DNA from: Acidicapsa acidisoli
Lineage (GTDB): Bacteria; Acidobacteriota; Terriglobia; Terriglobales; Acidobacteriaceae
Direction: 5' to 3'
Assembly: GCF_025685625.1 (NCBI RefSeq)
Contig: NZ_JAGSYI010000001.1
Coordinates: 2,147,147-2,211,146, forward strand
Length of the DNA: 64,000 nt
Part shown: in pieces, positions 54,937 through 64,000 of the stretch
How positions within the stretch are numbered: the stretch's first letter is position 1
How the letters are laid out: each line of letters starts with the position of its first letter
Position numbers and translations under genes: made by a program
The notes under the pieces: model-generated
Database searches by the model: none
What the model was told of the DNA's origin: nothing
What the model saw: the letters and a program-made list of their open reading frames with translations, nothing else

Positions 54937-56619
54937 TTAGAAGCTTGCCAGATACTGGTGAGCAAACTGAACAGCGATCGAACCTTCTCCAACGGCCGAC
55001 GCAGCCCGCTTTATCGACCCGTGCCGAACGTCCCCTGCCACAAAAATCCCCGGCACGCTGGTCTCCAACAGAAATGGCGACCGTTTTTCCTTCCAAACCG
55101 AGGCGAATTTGTTCAATGTCTTCGTTTCCGGCCCGGTCTGGTCTGCGCCGGTGAGGTCTGTTCCGGCAAGGATAAATCCCTTATCGTCCCGCAGGATAGA
55201 GTCCGGCAGCCATTCGGTGCCGGGTACCGCTCCGATAAACACGAACAAAGATGCCGCCATTCTGCAACTTTCTCCTTCGGGTCCGCGAATGTGCAGCGCC
55301 TGGAGATGATCCTCGCCATGGGCCGCCAACACCTGCGTGTTTGGCTCGACCACTATATTCGATGTGCGTTCGATCTCATCGATTAAGTATTTCGACATAC
55401 TGGCCTCCAAACCATTTGCCCGGACCAGCATGGTCACCTTGCAGGCGAATTTGGCGAAGTGGAGCGCCGCTTGTCCGGCCGAATTGGCTCCCCCGACGAT
55501 GTACACATCCTCATCCTTGCAGGCTGCAGCCTCTACCAGCGCCGCACCGTAATAGATGCCTCGGCCGGTCAGTTGCTCGGCCCCCGGAATATCGAGCCTG
55601 CGGTACTGTACGCCGGTGGAGAGCAGCAGAACGTGACTCGATACCTCGCGGCCATCCGCAAGCACCACAAAGCGATACTGGCCATCCACTCGCAGCCCGA
55701 CTGCCCGCTGGGTCAGGAATTCCGCCCCAAATCGCACGCACTGCATATGCGCACGGCGTCCCAGGTCGGCTCCGGTGATGCCGGCGGGGAAGCCCAGATA
55801 GTTTTCGATACGCGAGGACGATCCGGCCTGCCCGCCAGGCGCGTCGGGCTCGATTACCAGTGTTTTCAGACCCTCAGACGCGCCATAAACCGCCGCCGCC
55901 AATCCGGCTGGCCCGGCTCCGACGACGACGATGTCGTAGAAGTCCTGGGCTGCCTGGGTGCGAAGACCCACGCGCGCGGCGAGGATTTCCTGTTCTGGGT
56001 CGACGAGCGCGCTGCCATCGGAAAAGAGCACGACCGGCAGCACTTCGGGGTCCAGGGAGCGCTCTTTGAGCAATTTCTGGGCATCGTCGCTGGCAGCCGC
56101 GTCCAGCCAGCGGTAGGGCACGTGGTTCCGGGACAGGAAGTTGCGCAGCTGATGATCTTTGAGCGACCAGCGATGCCCGATTACCCGGAGGCCTTCGAAT
56201 TTGGGTTGATATCCGGCGTTCCAGTCCTGGAGCAAGTCGTCGAGTACCGGATACAGCTTCTCTTCGGGCGGGTCCCACGGTTTGGTCAGGTAGTAGTGAA
56301 TTCGCGCCGAGTTGATGGCGCGGATGGCGGCTTCTGTGTCCGCGTAGGCGGTGAGGAGGACGCGTTTTGCCTTGGGGTAGATCTCCTGAGCCTTCTCCAG
56401 AAACTCGACACCGGTCATTCCCGGCATCCGCTGGTCGCTCAGTAACAGCCCGACGGCTTCTTCGCGTACCTTCAACTGTTGCAGTGTGTCCAGGGCCGCT
56501 TGCCCGCTTCCTGCGCGCAAGACCCGATAGGAAGACCCGTATTGCCGTCGCAGATCCTGCACGACCGCTTCCAATACGTTGATGTCGTCGTCGATGGCAA
56601 GAAGGATCGGTCTGTTCAT
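54937..56619 (-). CDS. Receiver-thioredoxin-fold-TrxB-like flavoprotein fusion
   Basis: 560 residues. Domain 1 (about 3-125) is a complete response-regulator receiver with D10-D11-D12, phosphoacceptor D62 (LLSDQRMPG), T90 and K113 (LTKPW). Domain 2 (about 140-222) is a thioredoxin/glutaredoxin-like fold without C-x-x-C (LRNFLSRNHVPYRWLD, LPVVLFSDGSALVDP). Domain 3 (about 228-555) is thioredoxin-reductase-like: FAD motif VVGAGPAGLAAAVYG, NAD(P) motif VGGANSAGQAALHF and FVAGDVRHGS. The usual C-A-x-C redox pair between them is missing (YYGAALVEAAACKDE). Related proteins carry a cNMP-binding domain on the same chain; here that fold is on the adjacent kinase. A phosphorylation-controlled flavin redox output is the simplest inference; substrate unknown. 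Confidence 0.9.
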   Translation of the reverse strand: MNRPILLAIDDDINVLEAVVQDLRRQYGSSYRVLRAGSGQAALDTLQQLKVREEAVGLLLSDQRMPGMTGVEFLEKAQEIYPKAKRVLLTAYADTEAAIRAINSARIHYYLTKPWDPPEEKLYPVLDDLLQDWNAGYQPKFEGLRVIGHRWSLKDHQLRNFLSRNHVPYRWLDAAASDDAQKLLKERSLDPEVLPVVLFSDGSALVDPEQEILAARVGLRTQAAQDFYDIVVVGAGPAGLAAAVYGASEGLKTLVIEPDAPGGQAGSSSRIENYLGFPAGITGADLGRRAHMQCVRFGAEFLTQRAVGLRVDGQYRFVVLADGREVSSHVLLLSTGVQYRRLDIPGAEQLTGRGIYYGAALVEAAACKDEDVYIVGGANSAGQAALHFAKFACKVTMLVRANGLEASMSKYLIDEIERTSNIVVEPNTQVLAAHGEDHLQALHIRGPEGESCRMAASLFVFIGAVPGTEWLPDSILRDDKGFILAGTDLTGADQTGPETKTLNKFASVWKEKRSPFLLETSVPGIFVAGDVRHGSIKRAASAVGEGSIAVQFAHQYLASF

Positions 56620-56982
56620 ACGTGATTCCCAGTTTAGACTGTCAAGTCCGGGGAATAAACTCCCCGTCGTCCATCCTCGATTTTTTCCACAGAAGAGACG
56701 TAAAGATCAATTTGATGGCGCAAAACTCAACATCCCTGTACTCTTGAGGCGGGAAGTGCAGTTACGAACGAGTTTCAAAGTCGTTAATAACTCTTACCAA
56801 AGGAACAGTCTTGCTCCCGAGGTGTCGCACAATAGATCAAGCCAAAGTAGTTTCTTAGATTGCCGATAGAAGAATAGGATCGTCCATTTAGGAAGTGCGG
56901 AGCGGTCATCCGAGTGAGTTGACATGCGCTGCGAACAATGGTGTGGTAAATTCGCGGCTGGATACGGGGGCGCTGCAGGGCC
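56620..56982. other. Divergent intergenic region between the receiver-flavoprotein and LuxR genes
   Basis: The 363 bases should hold promoters for both flanking genes. No other gene, RNA or strong repeat was recognised. The last 100 bases before 56983 lack an obvious ribosome site except a G-rich GGGGGCGC stretch. Confidence 0.4.
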
Positions 56983-57711
56983 ATGAACAAGATCATATTG
57001 GCAGACTCACAGGCGATTTTCCGTGCCGGCATGGCCAAAGTCCTCGGCACTGACGATGACTTCCGGATCATCGCTCAATGCTCCGATACGGAGCGCATGA
57101 TGCATGCGGCCACAACCTTTCCCGGAGCGCTCGTCCTCTTTGCCTCCGTGCTCAAGCCGGAGCTTTCGCGTCTGAAGGTTCTTCTGGAAACAGTGGGCAG
57201 CCGGGGAATTGTGATCGCAGAGAACACAGAATCTCCACTTATTTTCGTGCAGCAGGGTTTCAGCGGAGTTATTCTCCGCAACAGTACAGGCGCGGCTCTG
57301 GTCGAGTGCGTTCGCAGAGTAGCCGCAGGAGAAACCTGGCAACCACTTCAGGCTGTGTTGGCGGATGCTTCTGTGGAAGACATGGTTGGCACGCGCGTCC
57401 GCGACCGTCTTACTCCCAAAGAAATGCGCATCGTAGCGCTGATTGTGCAAGGCTGCAAGAATCGCGAGATTGCGACCCGGCTCAAGACTACTGAACAGGT
57501 AATCAAGAATTATCTGCGGTCGATCTACGACAAGACCGGCGTCAGCGACCGGCTGGAACTTGCCCTCTTTACCCTGCATCATCGTGTGCTGGCCGAGGCT
57601 GCGGCCGACGTGGGCAGCCGTATTGAAGCAGAGGAACAGGCGGACTCGGCGAATACCGCCGAGATCTCCAAGCCGGGCAAAGTGCAAAGCATTGCGCGCA
57701 CGGGCACCTAG
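56983..57711 (+). CDS. LuxR/NarL-type regulator with degenerate receiver domain
   Basis: 242 residues. The N-terminal domain (about 1-120) has the receiver fold (NKIILADSQAIFRAGMAKVL), but the phosphoacceptor position is lost: VLFASVLKPE stands where VVLLD-x-x-P is expected (F53-A54-S55). The usual Lys is Arg (ILRNST, R99), and only one Asp remains of the acidic pair (D8). A LuxR-type HTH at about 142-200 is intact (LTPKEMRIVALIVQGCKNRE, NYLRSIYDKTGVSDRLE). The C-terminal tail of about 40 residues is polar. It probably acts without phosphorylation, perhaps through protein contacts. It is divergent from the receiver-flavoprotein/kinase operon, which suggests a regulatory link. Confidence 0.87.
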   Translation: MNKIILADSQAIFRAGMAKVLGTDDDFRIIAQCSDTERMMHAATTFPGALVLFASVLKPELSRLKVLLETVGSRGIVIAENTESPLIFVQQGFSGVILRNSTGAALVECVRRVAAGETWQPLQAVLADASVEDMVGTRVRDRLTPKEMRIVALIVQGCKNREIATRLKTTEQVIKNYLRSIYDKTGVSDRLELALFTLHHRVLAEAAADVGSRIEAEEQADSANTAEISKPGKVQSIARTGT

Positions 57712-57720
57712 GGCTCTCCG

Positions 57721-60171
57721 TTACTCCGTTCGCAGCGCCTCCATTGGGTTTAGCTTTGCGGCGCGCAGGGCTGGCAGCCAGACCGCGACCAGCGCAACAC
57801 CGCTGAGCACAAGAGGCACACTGACGAAGACCGTTGGGTCCCAGTTCTTGACGCCATAGAGCAGGCTGGAAATCAGATGGGTCAAGGCAAAGGCGGCGCC
57901 TACGCCGATGGCTACGCCGGCGAGCGTCAGGCGCATTCCCTGCCAGACGACCATCCTGGTGATGCGCTTGCGGTCTGCGCCCATCGCCATGCGGATGCCG
58001 ATCTCCTGCGTCCGCTGCTGCACGGAGTAGGCCATCAGGCCGTAAATTCCGATCGCAGCGAGCACCAGCGCCGAGCCGCCGAAGATGCTCAAGAGCAGCA
58101 TGTTGAAGTCCTGCCGGGCGGTTGAACGAACGACGACCTCTTCCATCGAGCGTACCCGCGCCACCGGGAAGCCTCCGCTGGCCTTGCGTAGCTGTTCGGT
58201 AAGTGTCGCCGTCATTTGATGGGGATCGAGCCGCGTGCGGACGACCCACGACAGGGGTGCAACCTTGGAATTCAGCTCGGTCAGGCCGTCGGTCATCTGC
58301 GCGAGCGGCACCACCATCTTGGAGCCGGGGTTGCGATTCAGCCCGCCATCGCGAACGTCGCCTACGATTCCAACGATGAGCCGTGCGGGTTCCTCGAACT
58401 CGGGGCCGACGCCGTGGCCGATGATAATTTGCTGGCCTACTGGATCTTCGTCTTTCTTCCAGAATTCCTTGGCCATGGCTTCGTTGATAATCGCAACGCC
58501 CTGCGATCCGGCGGTGTCGTTGTCGGTAAAGTCGCGTCCGCGCACGATGGGTATCTTGAAGGCGTCAAAATACCCCGGCGAGACGGCCATCCAGCCCGCG
58601 CCACCGGTCGAGGGACCGTTGAGCGGCTTGCCCACAATGATGAAGGGCAGGCCGAATCCGCCGACGAGCGGCATGGAGTTGGTGACCGAGGCGGTAATCA
58701 CGCCGGGAACCGCATTCAGTTGTTCGCGGCCGACGCGGACGACTTGGGCTACGCCCGCGGTCTTCTCGAAGCGCGGACCATTGAGAGCCATCTCGGCTGT
58801 CCAGACGTTGTGCGCGTTGAAGCCGGGATCAACTGCTCTTAATGCGACAAAAGTGCGAATCAGCAGGGATGCGCCGACGAGCAGCACCAGGGCCAGCGAA
58901 ACTTCGCTGACGACGAGCAGGGAGCGCATCTTGTTATGCCGCAGGCTGGAACCGGAGCCCTTGCTGCTCTCTTTCATCGAACTGCTCAGGTCGGGTTTCG
59001 ATGCCGCCAGAGCCGGAATCAGCCCGAATAGAATCCCGGTCAATAGAGAGATTCCAAACGTGAAGAGGGCGACGCGCCAATCCAGTCCTACGGCTGCGCC
59101 ATCCTCGCCAATGCGCGGAATATCGCCGGGGCTGATCGCTAGGAGCGCCCGGACGCCGGTCATGCCGAGCACCAGCCCGAGCAATCCGCCGGTCAGGGCG
59201 AGGAGGACGCTCTCGGTCAACAGTTGTCGAATGATCCTCGCGCGGCCTGCTCCCAACGCGGCGCGAATCGCGAACTCGCGGCTTCGCCCTGCTGCGCGCA
59301 CCATCAGGAGATTGGCGACATTGGCGCAGGCGATGAGGAGCACAAAGCTCACGGCGCCAATTAGTACCAAAAGGGAGGAGCGAATATCGCTTACCACCGA
59401 ATCTTTGAGTAGTTGCGCATCAAAACCACCCCGTTCATTGGCTCCTGGATACTTGCGGTTGAACTCTAGCGAGGCTAGCTTAAGTTGAGCCTGCACCTGG
59501 GCCAGTGAGATTCCAGGTTTCATGCGCGCTGCAGCAACGAAGTAATGCGCCTGGTCCTTTGTGTTGGGATCGAACTGATATGGAATCCAAAGATCCGCGA
59601 CCGGATCGGTGTCGAAATCCGGACTGGTTATGCCGACCACGGTGTATGGCAGGTTGGCAATCGAAATTGCCTTCCCGACCAGACTCGGATCACTGCCAAA
59701 TTTGCGCTTCCACAAACCGCCGCTGATCACAACCACATTGCCGCCGTGGGGCCTGTCTTCTTCCGGCGTGAATGGCCGTCCCTGAACAAACTTTGCCCCG
59801 AAGATGCGGAAATAGGACTCGGTCACATGCACCCCATGCACCTGTTCCGGGACAGCGCCGGTCAGATTCATGCCCCCACCGAAGTCGTATCCGGCCACGT
59901 CCTGGAAGACGCTGGTCTGCTCCTGCCAGACATGCAGCTTGGTCGCCGAAGCGCCAGGACCTTCGCCGCCAGGCCCGGTCAGCAGAATCTGCACGATCCG
60001 ATCCGGCTCGGGATAGCTGAGTGGCTTGAGCAACACCGCATTCACCACCGAGAAGATAGCTGTATCGGCTCCAATTCCCAAGGCCAGCGCAGCTACGACA
60101 GCGATGGTGAACCCTGGATTCTTCACAAACATGTGAAAGGCATGTTTCAAGTCAGTGCGGAAGTCACTCAC
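57721..60171 (-). CDS. ADOP-type FtsX/MacB-like permease (copy 2)
   Basis: About 816 residues from GTG 60171 (after GGGGGTGGG); the frame opens at 60234. The start DFRTDLKHAFHMFVKNPGFT leads into membrane segment 1 (IAVVAALALGIGADTAIFSV). Duplicated layout as in copy 1: MacB_PCD (about 50-255), FtsX block 1 (SFVLLIACANVANLLMVRAA), linker with MRSLLVVSEVSLALVLLVGA, second periplasmic domain, FtsX block 2 (LSIFGGSALVLAAIGIYGLM), ending LPALRAAKLNPMEALRTE. There is no ABC ATPase nearby. The substrate is unknown. It is convergent with the degenerate LuxR gene, nine bases from its stop. Confidence 0.88.
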   Translation of the reverse strand: MSDFRTDLKHAFHMFVKNPGFTIAVVAALALGIGADTAIFSVVNAVLLKPLSYPEPDRIVQILLTGPGGEGPGASATKLHVWQEQTSVFQDVAGYDFGGGMNLTGAVPEQVHGVHVTESYFRIFGAKFVQGRPFTPEEDRPHGGNVVVISGGLWKRKFGSDPSLVGKAISIANLPYTVVGITSPDFDTDPVADLWIPYQFDPNTKDQAHYFVAAARMKPGISLAQVQAQLKLASLEFNRKYPGANERGGFDAQLLKDSVVSDIRSSLLVLIGAVSFVLLIACANVANLLMVRAAGRSREFAIRAALGAGRARIIRQLLTESVLLALTGGLLGLVLGMTGVRALLAISPGDIPRIGEDGAAVGLDWRVALFTFGISLLTGILFGLIPALAASKPDLSSSMKESSKGSGSSLRHNKMRSLLVVSEVSLALVLLVGASLLIRTFVALRAVDPGFNAHNVWTAEMALNGPRFEKTAGVAQVVRVGREQLNAVPGVITASVTNSMPLVGGFGLPFIIVGKPLNGPSTGGAGWMAVSPGYFDAFKIPIVRGRDFTDNDTAGSQGVAIINEAMAKEFWKKDEDPVGQQIIIGHGVGPEFEEPARLIVGIVGDVRDGGLNRNPGSKMVVPLAQMTDGLTELNSKVAPLSWVVRTRLDPHQMTATLTEQLRKASGGFPVARVRSMEEVVVRSTARQDFNMLLLSIFGGSALVLAAIGIYGLMAYSVQQRTQEIGIRMAMGADRKRITRMVVWQGMRLTLAGVAIGVGAAFALTHLISSLLYGVKNWDPTVFVSVPLVLSGVALVAVWLPALRAAKLNPMEALRTE

Positions 60172-60422
60172 AGACCCACCCCCGTAGGATTGTTTTAGTA
60201 AGACCAGTAGCCCGGCATTGCAAAGCAGAGGCAAGACGGACTTCTGCCTGCTACAACGCCGTCAGATACGAAACGGTTAACTACGCACAGCAGTTCAAAA
60301 ATGTTCGGGAAAAGTTGATCGAATGAAAATGACAAGCTGAAGACGTTGCGTCTTCCTCATTCGTGAGCGGGCGAGCGCATTAAAGTACGAAATTTTACGT
60401 AGGGCGGGGTGGGAAAAACCGT

Positions 60423-61202
60423 TCAGGCGTCCGTCAGGCCGCCGAACATTTCCAACTGCGCAGTATCCGCTTCCGATGCGGTCTTTGAATCCGGGCATGG
60501 TTCTGCCAGCGAGGAGTCGTTGTTTCGTACGCTGTTGATCCGCGTGCTCACCTGCCAGGACTTCATCTGGTCCGAGTCGAATGGCCGTAGCAGATCGACC
60601 GGGGGCTGTTGCGCATTGTCATCGCGCAGCCAGCGTTCGTAGTCGGATCGCTTGATCAGGAGCGGCATGCGGTTGTGATTTGTCATGTCGTACACGATCT
60701 CATTGGGCTCGACGGTGACGACCGCGAAGGTGTCCAGTTCCGTTGCGCCGTCCGGTGAGCGCCAGTGCTGCCAGATTCCCGCAATTCCAAAAGGCTCGCC
60801 AGCCTTCATGGCGAAGACAAACGGTAGCTTGATTTTCGGGCTGACGCGCCGCCATTCTACAAATGCGTCGGCTGGAATCAGGCATCGCCGGTAGAGGAAC
60901 GACTTCCGCCAGACTCCGCTCGAAAGCAGCTTTTCCGCGCTTGCATGGATCGTATCCAGCTTCTTCGGATCTGTGCAGAAGGGCGGCAGAAAGCGCCAGT
61001 GCATCATGCGCAGGGTGCGCATACCCGGCGCTTCGTCCCAGACGACGACTGGCTGCATTGTTCCCGGCGCAGCGTTGTAGTTCGGCGCAAGGCCCAACTC
61101 GACACCCAGATCGACGCTCGAATCCGGCTCATCGGGCGTTCCGAGTTGAAACGCTTCCGCGATTCTACGCTTATCCGACCGCCGCTGGTATCGCCCGCAC
61201 AT
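60423..61202 (-). CDS. SRAP-domain protein (YedK/HMCES type), abasic-site crosslinker
   Basis: 259 residues beginning MCGRYQ, where Cys2 is the catalytic residue after Met removal. Other active-site residues are in place: N43 in NYNAAPG, E116 in DAFVEWRR, and H176 in NHNRMPLLI. The family forms a thiazolidine crosslink with abasic sites in single-stranded DNA and protects them during replication. The usual NARAET segment is changed to IHASAEK. The C-terminus carries an acidic tail of about 30 residues. It ends a minus-strand run with the inositol-phosphatase and aldehyde-dehydrogenase genes (35-base gap), though a shared function is not obvious. Confidence 0.93.
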   Translation of the reverse strand: MCGRYQRRSDKRRIAEAFQLGTPDEPDSSVDLGVELGLAPNYNAAPGTMQPVVVWDEAPGMRTLRMMHWRFLPPFCTDPKKLDTIHASAEKLLSSGVWRKSFLYRRCLIPADAFVEWRRVSPKIKLPFVFAMKAGEPFGIAGIWQHWRSPDGATELDTFAVVTVEPNEIVYDMTNHNRMPLLIKRSDYERWLRDDNAQQPPVDLLRPFDSDQMKSWQVSTRINSVRNNDSSLAEPCPDSKTASEADTAQLEMFGGLTDA

Positions 61203-61237
61203 GCCTTGTTCTCCGTCTGCTAATGCCGCGAAACCCT

Positions 61238-62035
61238 CTATGCGAGGGTCGGCAGCGGAACTCCTACCAGTGCCGCGAGCTCTTCGGCGATCCCCGGAGC
61301 TGAGGCGAAGATGACGTTGCCTTTGAGCAGTCCGTCGCCAGCCAGAAAGTCGTTAACGCGGCCGCCTGCTTCTTCGACCAGAACGAGGCCGGCGAGGCAG
61401 TCCCAGGAGTACATATGCGATTCAAAGCAGCCGTCGACGCGGCCGGCGGCGACGTTGGCCACGGCGAGCGCTCCGGAACCGGCTCCGCGAATTGCAACTC
61501 CGGTGGCCATCACCTTGTCCAGCATGGCGAGATAGGTCGCCTGCGGCTGGCGCGAGGCGCGGCCAACTTCCAGCAAGGACTTGTCGAGGCTGGTGGTCGA
61601 GGAGGTCTTGATCGGTTCGCCATTCAAGGTTGCCCCCATGCCCCTGGCTGCGGCAAAGAGCTCGTCGGACATGGGCTGGTAGATGACGCCGATCGAAGCC
61701 ACGCCCTTGTGCACGAAGGCGATTGAAACGCAGAAGTGCGCGATGCCGCGCGCGAAGTTCGAAGTGCCGTCGATGGGATCGACGACCCAGGTCTGGTCGC
61801 TCTCCTGGCCGCCGTCTTCTTCGCCGAGAAAGGTATCGCCGGGGAAGGCCGTCAGCAGACGCTCGCGGACGAGCTTTTCCACCTCGCCGTCGGTGGCAGT
61901 GAGGTAATCCTGTGGTCCTTTGAACTTGTAGATCATGTTGTCGCGGTCGAGAAACCGGCGCTTCTGGAGTGCTCCAGCCTCGCGCGCGACGGCGCAGGCT
62001 ATCAGGAGCCGGTTTTGCAGGGAATTTTCGCTCAT
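61238..62035 (-). CDS. Inositol monophosphatase family protein
   Basis: About 265 residues from ATG 62035 (after GAAAGAG); the frame opens at a TTG at 62098. Metal-binding motifs are complete: GEEDGG (E72/E73), WVVDPIDGTSNFARG (D86, D89), and SWDCLAGLVLVEEAGG (D212). The family removes phosphate from inositol-1-phosphate or similar small substrates (also PAP or histidinol phosphate in some members); the precise substrate cannot be assigned. It lies 46 bases after the aldehyde-dehydrogenase gene on the same strand, so co-transcription is likely. Confidence 0.92.
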   Translation of the reverse strand: MSENSLQNRLLIACAVAREAGALQKRRFLDRDNMIYKFKGPQDYLTATDGEVEKLVRERLLTAFPGDTFLGEEDGGQESDQTWVVDPIDGTSNFARGIAHFCVSIAFVHKGVASIGVIYQPMSDELFAAARGMGATLNGEPIKTSSTTSLDKSLLEVGRASRQPQATYLAMLDKVMATGVAIRGAGSGALAVANVAAGRVDGCFESHMYSWDCLAGLVLVEEAGGRVNDFLAGDGLLKGNVIFASAPGIAEELAALVGVPLPTLA

Positions 62036-62081
62036 AATCTCTTTCGTAGGGGTGCGCGCAATCGCGGCGCGCAATTTTGTT

Positions 62082-63671
<1,590 letters not shown>

Positions 63672-63789
63672 ACCTTACAAGTCTAGCTGAGGATGGGAAT
63701 CGGCGTCGTACAGTGACTGCTTTCCATGCTGCCTGGTGTCCCAGGAACTCCCGTTTCGTCGCGTTATCTTCAAAGAAGAAGGATGGGAG

Positions 63790-64000
63790 ATGAAACTTAC
63801 ATCGCTGCGGGCCGCTGGGGCTTCTTTGACACTGTTGACACTCGGTTTTGGAGCACTTTTATTCAGCGCAAGCGCTCAAATGGGTTCGTCCGGTCAATTT
63901 GACGGCAAATGGCTCCATCGGGTTCCGGACGAGGACCGTGCGCGCAGCAATCCTCTGGCGCATCAGCCGCAGGCAGCAGAGGCCGGTAAGGCGCTCTTTG
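63790..64000 (+). CDS. Start of a secreted protein, possibly c-type cytochrome (cut by right edge)
   Basis: The first 70 codons are seen. ATG 63790 follows AAGGATGGGAG. A signal peptide spans about 1-33 (SLRAAGASLTLLTLGFGALL, ending SASA-Q). The mature start is polar, followed by PLAHQPQAAEAGKALF, the kind of segment that precedes C-x-x-C-H in class I cytochromes c. The heme motif itself would lie past the edge, so the identity is a guess from the lead-in. Confidence 0.5.
   Translation, partial: MKLTSLRAAGASLTLLTLGFGALLFSASAQMGSSGQFDGKWLHRVPDEDRARSNPLAHQPQAAEAGKALF

Noticed and set aside
58235..59488. 417-codon open frame on the plus strand
   Set aside because: Antisense to permease copy 2; Ser/Pro/Arg-rich low-complexity translation typical of a shadow frame.

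Overview
The window looks like a chromosomal segment from a soil Acidobacteriota, most likely Terriglobia/Acidobacteriaceae (Granulicella, Edaphobacter or Terriglobus relatives). The evidence is gene content: two very large Oar-type TonB-dependent receptors with an N-terminal carboxypeptidase-regulatory domain and no SusD, two ADOP-type (acidobacterial duplicated orphan permease) MacB/FtsX proteins with no ATPase beside them, two Tat-exported CRTAC1/ASPIC-UnbV beta-propeller proteins, and many TPR proteins. No rRNA, tRNA, CRISPR array, insertion sequence or phage gene was recognised.

Region by region. 1-3.5 kb: a decayed secreted kelch-repeat gene running off the left edge (frameshift plus nonsense), an unknown secreted protein and a small ASCH-like protein. 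3.8-16.6 kb: glycan module A, with CRTAC protein, NarL-type response regulator, a histidine kinase with a lectin-like sensor domain, TonB receptor, TPR protein, a LacI-type protein reduced to its HTH, a GtaA-type glutaminase-family protein and a GH5-like glycosidase. 16.6-19.2 kb: ADOP permease 1. 19.6-32 kb: glycan module B, with GH28 polygalacturonase, GH27 alpha-galactosidase, a second CRTAC protein, a second TonB receptor and two divergent TPR genes. 32-35.3 kb: inorganic pyrophosphatase and an RsbU/RsbV/RsbW-like partner-switching operon. 35.4-40.5 kb: a TolC / YtcA-like / HlyD / FUSC efflux operon. 40.7-48.8 kb: a broken flavoprotein disulfide reductase gene, ribulokinase, a secreted Ig-like protein with an odd repeat tail, a GH36 alpha-galactosidase and an Old Yellow Enzyme. 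48.9-53.3 kb: CstA, MotB, MotA and a GNAT. 53.3-57.7 kb: a signalling cluster made of a cNMP-fold histidine kinase, a receiver/thioredoxin-reductase-like fusion and a LuxR regulator with a degenerate receiver. 57.7-64 kb: ADOP permease 2, SRAP protein, inositol monophosphatase family protein, a proline-type aldehyde dehydrogenase and the start of a secreted, possibly c-type cytochrome protein.

How it fits together. The glycosidases (GH28, GH27, GH36, GH5-like) with ribulokinase point to use of pectin- or hemicellulose-type plant polysaccharides carrying galactose and arabinose. Modules A and B each combine a TonB receptor, TPR protein(s), a CRTAC propeller and hydrolases, so they resemble polysaccharide utilisation loci built without SusD. 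A CcpA/LacI-like 14-bp near-palindrome (consensus WGTAAACGATTACW) recurs 5' of both receptors, the GH27 gene and araB. With the HTH-only LacI protein it suggests a shared sugar regulon; this is inference. Most promising to follow up: the receptor/TPR/CRTAC modules, the shared operator, the lectin-domain kinase, and the kinase plus receiver-flavoprotein pair.
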